From assembly GCA_030141605.1 (NCBI GenBank), contig JAQGDQ010000004.1:370001-434000 (forward strand): a DNA stretch of 64,000 nucleotides, written 5' to 3'. Origin of the DNA: Tubiluchus corallicola. Taxonomy: Eukaryota > Priapulida > Priapulimorpha > Priapulimorphida > Tubiluchidae. This document shows, piece after piece, positions 54,116 to 64,000 of the stretch (its first letter is position 1; every line of letters begins with the position of its first letter). The position numbers and the translations under genes were made by a program. The notes beneath the pieces were generated by a model that saw only the letters and a program-made list of their open reading frames with translations, had not been told where the DNA came from and ran no database searches.

Positions 54116-55923
54116 ATGCTGCAGCCATCACAGATAACGATGATGACTGCGAAGGCGACGACAATCACACTGGGACCAATGTTCTGCAACAAAAACAACA
54201 GGCTAGTGAAACCATGCAAAAACAAATTACGCAATTGTGTACATATACAATGAAAAACGCTATTAGACCATTTAGCAATGCACGAACATTCTGCGTAGTC
54301 TGTAAGCAGAATACGAACGGATGACGTCGTTAACCAGCCAAAAAATAATCGCAAAAAAGAACTTTGAATTATCCGTTTTGGGGCTATGGTAGAGGGCCCT
54401 AGAAAGAGACCTACATCATTGTATAGCAATGTTCCTCCTCTTTCCAAACAACTATAATTCGCTGTCCAATAACCCCACCAGGCACTGCTAGGAGTTTTTC
54501 TACACCACACAGATGTTTGGTTAAAATTTTGAAAAAAATCAGGTGGTTAGGTATGGGAAAACGCCAGGAAACCGTGGCCCTCAAGCAAATTCTAAATATG
54601 CCTTCAACACCCACTACTGAATAGACCATCCAACCATCACTGACCCCACCCTGTCACGTCCTCGTTCTCTAGAAATACGAAGTATAAGTTCTGTGGAAAA
54701 ACACGGGCCAAAAAACATGTGGCCCCGATTCAAAAAATAAACCACCAATGCGATGGCACTAAATCGAGACGTTTTGTTTTGTGCATATATTGTTATGAAA
54801 ATGATGCACTTATTGAAGCCTCGAATCTCATTTTATATAAAACGTTATACCACCGAAATTAATTATATAAATCTTACTTTGAATCTTATCTTTAAGGTTA
54901 TTTATGACTATATTTCCTTTGTCTTGAGTATAGACTTAGCGCGTACTACAAGCTCCCACTAAAAATTTTCTTGTGCTCTAATTTAAGTGAAATAGTGACC
55001 GCTGGCCAACGATCAAGTTTGTCTTGTGTCCACTTATGGCTGATATTTTTTGTCTTGACCGTGAATCTAAGCACCACTGACCATGCTCTATACACTGGCA
55101 TAAAAAATTTTCTTGTGCTCAAATTTTGCATTAAATGGCTTCTTTTACGTGACCTTTGACCGCTCGTGACTGGTTACACAACGCAAGATAAACGTATTTT
55201 TGAAACTTTGCCTTTGTGTTTAGCTACTCAAACCCTTTGTGCTCGAATTTAGCATTAGTGCTCTGGGTCCCCGGTCTATTAGTTGTAGAGTGACCAGCTA
55301 GCTTGCCACGTTTTCTTGCCAGGCTTACATGAATCTTGTCATATATCACAGCACCTAAGCTTTATTATCAGTTTGCCAGCTTAAAGATTAGATGACTAAG
55401 AAAAATAAATAAATACCAGTGACTAAATAATAAGTAAAATGTTTTCTTATTGTACTGAATCGCATTATGAATCTTCAAAGTTATAAAAAAATTCAAAACC
55501 ACGAGCTATTTCCCTAACCAAATATTAGCATGCGCCCTATGTCGCTATTTGGATACAACAACATAGGAAACTAACCGCACTGAATGTACAGTGTACACAC
55601 TACATTTTCTGCTTTCGTCTCGACTCCTCAAAAATAAAATTATTCCAGTTGCACTTTGACTTGTACAATATTAGCTAATAAATGTGAGCTTGGAGAAAGT
55701 CAAACATGTATGTTTGTGTTAGTAATTCAAACTCTTGATAATCACCCTGGCCGCAATGTGTAAAAGCACTTTCATCCAAGACTAATTTCATGATAGATCA
55801 TTGATCGGAGTCTGCGGAAGAGAAACTATGAGAAATCAAGTTCACCATAACAGAAAGTGCAATTCTATAAGTTTCAGCGTTATACAGGTTTAATATACTA
55901 AATCATTTGTGTAAATGTAATTT

Positions 55924-56010
55924 GTGGGTGCTCTTGGATACGCAGAAGACGATACGTTATTGGTTCCGTCTGAAACAGCATTGAAACAAATGCTTGCAGT
56001 ATGTGTAATT
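55924..56010 (+). pseudogene. LINE reverse-transcriptase fragment
   Basis: Reads GYAEDDTLLVPS then LKQMLAVC, the familiar YADD...LL.PS...L..ML..C block of non-LTR reverse transcriptases, with an extra residue inside the YADD box. Confidence 0.6.
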
Positions 56011-57171
56011 TTTTAAAATTTACTAAAGAATATGTTATGATTTTTAATATTCTCACTTAATCCTAGCACTTAACAATTTTTGCCCCTTTTTTCTTTGAAT
56101 CAAACGACTCTTTGCGGTCATTGCACATCTTTTCTTTAAGAGAATTCGTCATCGTAATCCTTAAGTCCCATTTTTTCTTGGCAACAAATCTTTATCAGTG
56201 CTTTATTTTCTATGGTAAAGACCATTGTGTGGAGACCACCGTTTGGTTTCTTTATTGTTTTTCAGTTGATAATTAGCTGACATTTCATTTTTTTAACATG
56301 CAAAACCTTTTTTCTTAACTTAGACCACTGAAACTATGAACTTGTAGCTTTCACAGCCGAATGCTAATATAACGCGATATTGTGCTGTGAAATTTAAACT
56401 TTACAGAGCACATGCTTCTAATATCTAAACTTCGGCACATTTTTCTGTTCCACCTGATATATGCGCACCTATAATATCATGACGATCAGTGTATACTTCC
56501 CTTTAGCAAGTTCAGTTTTAAAAATTGTGCTGTACTGCTATCCTGTTATTCAATAGTATGATCTTTCTATGATTCATAATCGGTCTCAGGAGCCCGAGAG
56601 CCTATCAAAATTTAAGAGCTAAGACTGTTAATTAGCTTAAATTAAATTTTATGACTCACTACACTGTTGAAATAGCTCTCATAAATGTGCGTCTGGTGCC
56701 TTATTGAATAAGAATGGCGATGTAATCGACGTCAGGGCACGTGGCTCAGGTGCTTATTAAAGGACAAAAAACACTCTTCATAAATAAAGCTTTGTTATCA
56801 CTTACATACTATCTTATTGCGTACAGATAGTGTACCAACAGTAATACTATATAAAACTTGAAATTTAAACTCACGCGATGACCGTTAGGCACAGCCATTT
56901 TAACGGCAAGTCGTTCGAAACAAGTCCAGATAATATTGCGCAAAGAATGAAAAAATGAGCATTCCTAGCTTATTCAGAGCATTGCTAGCACGCTCTTCGC
57001 TAACTAAGCCAAAGTATAAATTACTTTATATTGTCAATAAGATCAACGTTTTTTTGTGAACGCTTTGGCGAGACACAGCGACACTTCACCACCTGAACAC
57101 TACTTTCTTTTCTAATTTCATGTCTCTCGAACCTGTAAGCGTAATGCTAAGTAATATAACTTTGTTGTAAG

Positions 57172-57466
57172 GATGTTGAGGAAAATCCTTGGACAGCTAA
57201 GCTTATTAATAATACCATTCTTCAAACAATAGGTAGCACATTGCAAATTCATAACACAAAGACAGGAAGGATAAAATATTTGGCCATCTTATGAGATAAA
57301 ACAACATTAACAGAATCCTGCTGGAGCGGCAAATAAATGGAGAACCCCAAGAGGAAGTCCAAGAATTAAATGGATGGACTACATAAAAAATGGACTAGAT
57401 AGTAAGTATGAAGAACCAGTAAGAACTTTGGACACCAGAAGTTGGAAATCTATCGTTACATACTAG
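57172..57466 (+). pseudogene. LINE 3' coding remnant
   Basis: Frames shift along the piece: PWTAKLINNTILQ, then KYFGHLMR and NRILLERQINGEP, then PRGSPRIKWMDYIKNGLD and SWKSIV ending at TAG 57464-57466. The FGHLxR and RGxPRxKWxDxIK blocks are typical of the C-terminus of non-LTR retrotransposon polyproteins. Stops and frameshifts make it dead. Confidence 0.7.
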
Positions 57467-57479
57467 CTGCTGTACAGGA

Positions 57480-60400
57480 TGGAGGAACATGGACGAAGAG
57501 GAACTAGATAAACCGTTGCTTTTGATTTCGACAAATTTATTTGAAGAGGGTAGATACTCAGTTAATTTTCTTACAATGCGAAAAAAACCTATGGTTCTTT
57601 TAATTTCGTTTTATCATATAAGGTTAGCTAGCATAAAAAACAGAATATCTACCAGATGTAGGTGGGTGTTATTATAAGATTTATTATACGACCTACAATA
57701 AGTCACTTGATAACAAGTAAAACAATACAATATAGCAACGACAAGCATATCAAGTATACATATGTAACAATAATAATTATTATAATTCTAGCATCACAAT
57801 GCTATATTAGCCTACAACATAATTACTATATAGTTATAACACGATAGTTTAACAATATACAACACCAGGCTAAGCGTTATAATGGGTGAACAGTGAACAC
57901 TGAACACTACGTAATATACATACAAAATATTGATTTAAAACAATAAAATAAGGTTTTGCCAAGTAGCATATAGTACATAGTTTATTTACATTGTTCAATG
58001 TACAAGTATTAGTACAACACAAGTTTCAGGTAAAACAACTAAAAATATGGTAACATGGTAAAACTGGTTAAATATGTACATTAATTAAAAACAGAAACAG
58101 ACAGAGAATCTGCTACTGTTATACCATTATTATTTTTTCACATGAATACAGTATATTTCCAATACTTTCAACTGGCTCACTTATGGCTTTAACATTTTTG
58201 GAAGAAAAGCTATTTCTTATAATGGTATAAGGTATGAATTATGTAGAGTGAAACAAACAACCTAATGTAAATTTTCAGTAATATTAGCATATTTGCACCG
58301 GTGTAATTTCATCGTCACAGTTAGTTTAGTTTAAAAATTAATAAAACACATGCAAATTCATATTTACTTTTAATAAACCTTAGACAAGACATGTTTTACT
58401 TTGTTAAAATAATAACGCAAAATAACAAAATATGCAGCTATAGCAACTGCAATGATAACAATCTGTTATTCCTATAACATACAGAATTGTTAAATCAAAT
58501 TTTTTATACAATGACATAAACTTAGTAAACAAGGCAAATGCTAGGCCAATTTACTTATATAATGTTCACACTCTAAGTAATTAACTACGTTTTACTTAAT
58601 TTCCCATCTTTATGTCAACTTACTGCTTCAAAATTGGTGTCAAAGCTCCACAAAATCACACACCAGATTGAATTACCATTTCAAATTTGATTAAAATTTC
58701 TCAAACAGTTTTTTTCAGTTTCTTCAGCATATTTAGTTTAAGACTCATGCAAACGCGAAACATATGAAAGGCAGCATAAAACACAACTATGACCGACACA
58801 AGCAGAATATAAGTTTTTTCTTCTAGTGCCAACAAGAAAATTTCACAGCTACAAATACTCAACAAGTTAAACAAATAAAAGACTATAATGCAATAAAATT
58901 GCATGTTTTTTGGATTTTTCAAATAAGGCATTAGTATTGCACAATTGTACGAGGCAAACATCGTAGAATATCATGGTATGGTTTTTAATAAAGCCAATTT
59001 TTTGGTGTTAACTCACACATATCATTAACAGAATGCTTGGTAAGTCAATTCACATTTAAATGCACGAAATAATTTTTGCAATGTCAAAATCATAAACAAT
59101 GACCATGCATTTGAATAATAAAAAAATGAATATGGGATTTAGTATTGTATTATACAGCAGGTTAGTTTTTATAGAGAGCCAAGCATTGAAAGCAACTATA
59201 AAAAAGGACAGAAATTCCATGTAACCTGTTGAGAAAGAAGAACTAGAATTAATAAAATCAATAATGCTAGGACTGCAGAAATGTGTGTCAAAGTGAAGAT
59301 GCCAAGAGAGTCTACCTACTGTTTACTTGATCTTGGTCAAGCAGAGTCCACTCTTATTAACTCATATTTTAACGATTGCAGTTTAACAAGAATATCTATC
59401 CTAGCACAAATGCAAATGGTAATTTTGACTTAGAATACATGTACTCTACCAAGTACAACAAAGGAAACATGAATACAGGGGCTGCAGCTAAAATTGCAAC
59501 ACTTACAAACCTTCTACTTTAACTACTTTGGTATTACGAGGTAGGAACACATACATGATAGTTTAATCCAACCTAAAAGCTTAATACATCTAGTTTTTGG
59601 GACAGAACCAAATTAGTCGACAACATTATTAGAAAAGCAAGTACGTATTCAACTTATGGAGTTGTTACTGTCATATAAAAACTGAGATATATTATTCCAA
59701 TTAACATTACCTAAAAAGTCCAACTGCCATTCTACCAAATGTGTTAACTCCTACCTTCAGTCCATCTATGACATTACTTAACATATCATAATTACAAATT
59801 CATGTTACTTACATTACTAGCAATACATATACACAGCACATAGCAGGCTATATTACACTTATTGCAAACTGTTAGTAAACAAGCACAGGGAACTGAACCA
59901 CAATATAAACTAGAGAAAATAAAATCTGAACATTCAAGATTACATCTAACATTATCTGTTGATATAAACAACAATGAACACCTAACAATTATAACATCAT
60001 TTACAAAGTTTTTTATTCATAATTGACCAAAGAGGTTGACGTTCATTTTTGGGCTCTGAAAACCACAGGTAGCCTGAGTTTGTTTTGCATCTAATGACTT
60101 TTCATTATAAATCAAAGATTATATAGTAGGTAACCGTCTGCTAAAACATTATATTAGACCAAATATTTAATATTTAAACGTCATACCTAAATTACACCAA
60201 TTTTCCTTTTTTAAAGTAGACACATATAGCACATTTGACCCTATATGGTCATTAAGAAATTATAAAATACTGCAAATCGTAAAATAAATTTTGAGTTCAA
60301 ATTTTTAACAGCCATTGACATATCCGTCATTAATTAATAACATTGCAATTATCACTGTGTATAATTAACTACAAAGTGTATCTTAAAATTAAGGTAGCAC

Positions 60401-60720
60401 TTCTAATAAAAGAGGCATGATTCTACTTTGGGGCAGAAGCTGAATTTGCTATTTGAAGCCAAGTCTATTTGAAGCCAGATCATGATGCATCAATTTATTT
60501 TTAAAACTGGTATATCACACTATATTCTGATGAACAACCAAGAGCGATACTGCCTACGCAAATGCCACTAGGCAATCCCATAAATGTGGGTCAAAAATAG
60601 GGTTGCAAGAAGTAAAATTTGTCAGATGGTTCAAAACTTGTCAATTTCTATACAACTGACAAGCCACAAATTGCAGCATTAATGTTCCAAGACTTAATCA
60701 CAGCAACCTAGCAGCCAAGA
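57480..60720. other. AT-rich intergenic DNA between the LINE debris and the hAT element
   Basis: No recognisable gene. The one ORF of note is a possible two-TM peptide on the minus strand at 58701-58961. It may include a long HDAC 3' UTR, but no poly(A) site can be chosen with confidence. Confidence 0.4.
58701..58961 (-). CDS. possible 86-residue two-TM membrane protein
   Basis: An ATG-initiated ORF preceded by an in-frame TGA. It has two hydrophobic segments (QFYCIIVFYLFNLL and ILLVSVIVVFYAAF) separated by LALEEK, and a basic C-terminus (KLNMLKKLKK). AT-rich DNA readily yields hydrophobic ORFs, so this may be chance. Not recognised. Confidence 0.2.
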   Translation of the reverse strand: MFASYNCAILMPYLKNPKNMQFYCIIVFYLFNLLSICSCEIFLLALEEKTYILLVSVIVVFYAAFHMFRVCMSLKLNMLKKLKKTV

Positions 60721-60729
60721 TTAAATAAT

Positions 60730-61844
60730 CAGTGTTGTAGTGCTCGAGCCTCAGACTCAGACTAGTGTCGCAATTTGCTTGAGACTCGGACTCGACTTGT
60801 GAACTTGCATGTCAACGACTCGAGACTTCAGTCAGATTTACAATACATGACTCAATACAACAAAGCACTGATTTGACTTCTCTGAATGAATGCGTATATC
60901 TCCTTTGTATATATGATTTTTATGGACTTCGTGACCAGGTTAAAGTACTAAATAATAAAAATAAATAAACTGACTAGTGACTCAAACTGCACGGACAATA
61001 AAACAAACAATAGTTATGCATGTTATAACCAAGTAATTTCAACATTCCTTGTTTGTCGGTGTTCGTTATCTGTAGTCATGTTTGCATATCATGCCTAAAG
61101 TGGAATTCATAAAGTCTAGAGGTCTACCGACTGTGTTTGCATCTATGCTCAGTTAAAAACTCTTCCGCGTGATTACACAGTTAAACATACTCGACAAAGC
61201 ATCAGAAAAATTCAACAGGCTTTTTAAAGCGATAAATCAAGTTTTTAGTTGGTCAACTACCAGACTACCAGTGCACCTATTAATTGAGTAGGTCTTTAAT
61301 CAAAGTGATTTGTTAGTAAGATCACAACAGCTCGGGCAGTCAGATAAGAAGCTATTTGAAGTATTTCTTTAATGTCATAAGTAACTTGAATAACTTCCTG
61401 TGCACTGTAATTTGTACTAGTGATTGTAATGTCATTTTTACGTTATAGATATTCAACGTAACGAACTGCAAAATTGCTATTAAAATATAAAATCATTTGT
61501 AAATAATTTGTCTTACATGGATAGTCTGATGTATAGCAAAATTAAAAAGTATGTATGTCAATATTACTCAATAAATTTAGTGCGGTAATTAGCAAAATAA
61601 CACCAAATTTAACAAGAATAGTTTATTACAATTAAATAGGAACTTGAGAATCAATTAAATCTTGGATTGCTTTGACTTGAAACTTGATTTGAAGTTGAAT
61701 ACCACCATATGAACATGATTTAGCAGACACAATGACTTTAAACTCGACTTGCACTTGGGCATAACTCTAGGCTTGACTCAGACTTGGACGTGACAACTTG
61801 AGACTCAACTCGGACTTGAGCTGAAAGACTTGACTACAACACTG
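60730..61844. mobile_element. hAT-like non-autonomous transposon
   Basis: Left end CAGTGTTGTAGT (60730) and right end ACTACAACACTG (to 61844) are perfect 12-base inverted repeats, with C(A)G...C(T)G ends as in hAT elements. Subterminal ACTCGAG/ACTTGAC-type repeats crowd both ends. Flanking octamers are TAAATAAT and GTAATAAT (six of eight match), fitting a worn 8-bp hAT target duplication. The interior has no transposase ORF. Confidence 0.8.
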
Positions 61845-62301
61845 GTAATAATGCAAGTGAATAAAGATGCACTGTTATGTTGAAAAAAGCTCACATTAGT
61901 TTTGGTAACAGGGTTTGAAAACACTTTTAATTTGACAAACATCTGTGTAGAAATTCGGGATACCAAATTTGGGTTAGTACCAGTGTACAGTACACTGAAG
62001 TAAAGAGTGAAAGCCAAGTTACTAAGAAAAGAATGATAAGAGGTACTATAAAGCCTGATCAGTTGATGACGGCAATAAAAATCATTACAACATGGTGTGC
62101 ACAGAAAAAAAACAGTTCAAAGCAGTAAAAGTCACATATTGTGCTATGACATGATAGTCGCAAATAAAGAATTTTATCTATCTTTCGAATCTAAATTGAA
62201 AAATTTCTCAAGTTAAATAAACTCTTAGTATTATAAACAAAAATCTATTACGGAACCAATATTTACATTTCTAGCACTGATTTATACTGCTTCTGGTGTA
62301 A

Positions 62302-62395
62302 CTATTTAAAATTAGTTAAATTACTAGATATAATCTGCACTTCCTCTTCCATACTTTCTTCAATAGGCAGCTCTACTGACATGTTTTGTTTTGAG
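62302..62395 (-). CDS. HDAC last coding exon
   Basis: Acceptor TTTTCAG, phase 2 in; acidic EESMEEEVQ and TAG at 62302-62304. Confidence 0.88.
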
Positions 62396-64000
62396 CTGAA
62401 AATGAATTCAAAAAATAGAAAATTCATTGATACTCATGCAAAAACAGTTGTGCAATTTGCAGAACTAGGCAAGGTCAATGTTAACCAAGACTGGATAATG
62501 TAGTTACTGTGTGTACAGAGTTCATGTTATGCACTGCACTCACTGCGCTGGTTCCAGGACAGGAAAATTAGTATAAGATCCTGACATTTGAGGTTGAACA
62601 GTCTTAGGATTGTAGCTTCTAATGAATAAAACTTAAATGAAAATTTTATGCATCTTTGGGAAAAGCAGTGTAACCAGCATATTCTCTATATGTATTTCAA
62701 AAAATGCACAAGGTCGTATGAAAACATTTGAAAACTTTTCAGTTAATTTTAAGGAGTGAGATCGCAAAATTAAATTTGACATTTGTTCCATGTCTTTCAA
62801 AATCTAATGGCAAATGGCACAAAGATCTTCTCGCATTTTACTTACATAGGAGAAGGTGTTCGCTTAACAGTGACCATAGATAATGAAGCCAAGGCTGAGA
62901 CGGTATCGGCTTCTTCCATTTCACGACCTCGAACTTCATAAAACGAGTTGTTGATTGTGTTTGCAAGCCGCTTGACTGATGGCCAGTGAGGAGCTGTAAA
63001 TAACAGCAATAATAAAACGTTACTTCCCTTGGTCAAATCACTATTATATTTGTAACTGCAAATTTGTTGTCAAGTAAACGAAATATCAATCTAGTTTTGT
63101 TAGTGTTATAATCGATAGTGGTATAATGAAGGTTCACCGAACCTTTAGTGATTACAACAGAAGTTTACAGGACTGAATTTTTGTACTGATATTCAGGGAA
63201 AAAATTCGGTGATCCAAATATTCAGTGCATCCCAGGAAGCTAAAATGAAATACCTAAAAGGTACCTTGTATAGAGATGACTTTCTGTAAAGCATCAATGC
63301 ACAGCTTGTTCGGATGTCGAGTAAGTTCGGATTCTTTTATTCCAGCTGGTTCCTCTCCCAGAAGCACCCTCAAGCACTCCTCAGATGCATCACAGATAGA
63401 TGGAAGATCATAACTGCAAAAATTAATTATAGCACAGGTAGTAACTTTATACGTTACAACACAGGTAAGAACTCATGTCACATATGCTATAGTCTCATAT
63501 TCATATAGGATATTCATTGTCAGTGTCTCTCTGTTGGAGAAGGGTAGATAACAAGCACATAAAGTATACACACAGAAGTTTAGCAGCAAAGTTTTATAAA
63601 AAAAATTGCAAATAATTATTAACCTTAATTTATTCATTTATTCTTATTTCAATAGAAAAGATCTGTTGCATTAGAAAATGAAAATATTATGACCAGACTT
63701 GCACATGGAAAAGGAAGCATTATAAAAATGTAAAAATTAATAAGAATTTTAAAATAATGCAACTGCAAAGTTTATCAATGATACATAATATGTATGAGCT
63801 GCAATATGTGCATATATACTCACCTAATAACACAAACAATACAACGCAACAAATTTCATATTCGAATTTCTAGAAAATAGATTAATAATTGTGAACATTT
63901 AAGGATTTCAGTCAAATATTCAACTATCTGTGAATGGCATTTAAATAAAGTAATCAGTAAAAAACATACCCTCCTTCTAAGACTAGAATCACTTTTCCAT
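62302..64000 (-). CDS. class IIa histone deacetylase (HDAC4/5/7/9 type), C-terminal exons; partial
   Basis: The C-terminus of a class IIa HDAC, a nuclear-cytoplasmic shuttling corepressor acting with MEF2. Exons in transcript order: 63970-64000 (runs off the window), 63265-63413, 62846-62993 and 62302-62395; all phases agree (2, 1, 2). Motifs: GKVILVLEGGYDL and CDASEECLRVLLGEE match human HDAC4 ALEGGHDLTAICDASEA and ALLGNEL; EEADTVSALASLS matches EEAETVTAMASLS, the C-terminal nuclear export region; and EESMEEE matches the acidic EEPMEEE end. The catalytic core lies beyond 64000. The gene is transcribed leftwards towards the hAT element. Confidence 0.93.
62846..62993 (-). CDS. HDAC penultimate exon (nuclear export region)
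   Basis: APHWPSVKRL to KRTPSP with the export motif EEADTVSALASLS. Acceptor TTTACAG; donor AT|GTAAGT (phase 1 in, phase 2 out). Confidence 0.92.
63265..63413 (-). CDS. HDAC exon (end of deacetylase domain)
   Basis: YDLPSICDASEECLRVLL to LQKVISIQ. Acceptor TTTGCAG; donor G|GTACCT (phase 2 in, phase 1 out). Confidence 0.92.
63970..64000 (-). CDS. HDAC exon, cut by the window edge
   Basis: GKVILVLEGG followed by donor GG|GTATGT at phase 2, joining in frame to YDLPSIC. Confidence 0.9.

Larger units (their letters stand above)
52245..55276. mobile_element. foldback DNA transposon with long terminal inverted repeats
   Basis: The left end GACCGGG (52245) and right end CCCGGTC (to 55276) are inverted, and a TA dinucleotide stands outside each end (52243-52244 and 55277-55278), as in TA-target elements. 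The inverted repeats are long: about 52245-52670 and 54871-55276 align in reverse complement with scattered differences, e.g. GTTTGAGTAGCTAAACA and GGTCAAAGGTCACGTAAAAG. A GAGCACAA motif recurs in each arm. (ATGGT)18 lies inside the left arm, and ACCAT-rich sequence in the opposite orientation lies near the right arm. No intact transposase was found, so it is non-autonomous or decayed; the superfamily is uncertain. Confidence 0.85.

Noticed and set aside
54028-54510. 160-codon minus-strand ORF inside the foldback element
   Set aside because: Part of it is a translation of the ACCAT satellite; no transposase motif could be seen.
63128-63150. Short hairpin AAGGTTC-ACC-GAACCTT in an HDAC intron
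   Set aside because: Too short to assign to a MITE or an RNA; may be chance.

Overview
The window is AT-rich nuclear DNA of an invertebrate animal, probably a bilaterian. The genes have many spliceosomal introns with GT-AG boundaries, AATAAA signals and long microsatellites. The gene content (an EGF receptor with an extra cysteine-rich region, class IIa HDAC, NeuroD-type bHLH, alpha-tubulin) is metazoan. An intron-rich receptor and a five-exon alpha-tubulin argue against nematodes and flies; I cannot name the species.

Layout. 1-7755: upstream DNA with no convincing gene, holding a (TG)n and a large (ATT)n microsatellite. 7756-34197 (+): one EGFR/ErbB receptor tyrosine kinase gene. I reconstructed 23 coding exons whose phases all agree and total 4353 bases (1450 residues plus stop). 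It also has a second possible signal-peptide first exon and three candidate frame-neutral microexons of 24, 36 and 21 nt in the ectodomain. Its 3' UTR has four Pumilio-type motifs. 35050-38557 (-): a complete five-exon alpha-tubulin gene, convergent with EGFR. 38558-42840: intergenic, with a CRE-bearing tandem repeat and a telomere-like tract. 42841-46680 (+): an unrecognised 1279-residue protein encoded without introns, with 38-residue N-terminal repeats and about fifteen 14-residue repeats. 49979-50608 (+): a compact single-exon NeuroD-family bHLH gene. 52245-55276: a 3.0 kb foldback DNA element with about 0.4 kb inverted repeats and TA target duplications. 55.9-57.5 kb: LINE reverse-transcriptase debris. 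60730-61844: a hAT-like non-autonomous element. 62302-64000 (-): the last four exons of a class IIa histone deacetylase that continues past the right edge.

The most interesting signal is in EGFR. All three candidate microexons keep the reading frame whether included or skipped. They sit at the L1/CR1 junction, the CR1/L2 junction and inside L2. The first would insert a polybasic RRKR furin-type site into the receptor ectodomain. Together with two alternative signal-peptide exons, the gene could encode many ectodomain forms from one kinase. This comes from sequence reading only; transcript data would decide it.

No operon-like logic links the genes; they are independent loci. Transposon remnants lie in introns and intergenic DNA and do not interrupt any coding exon I could reconstruct.
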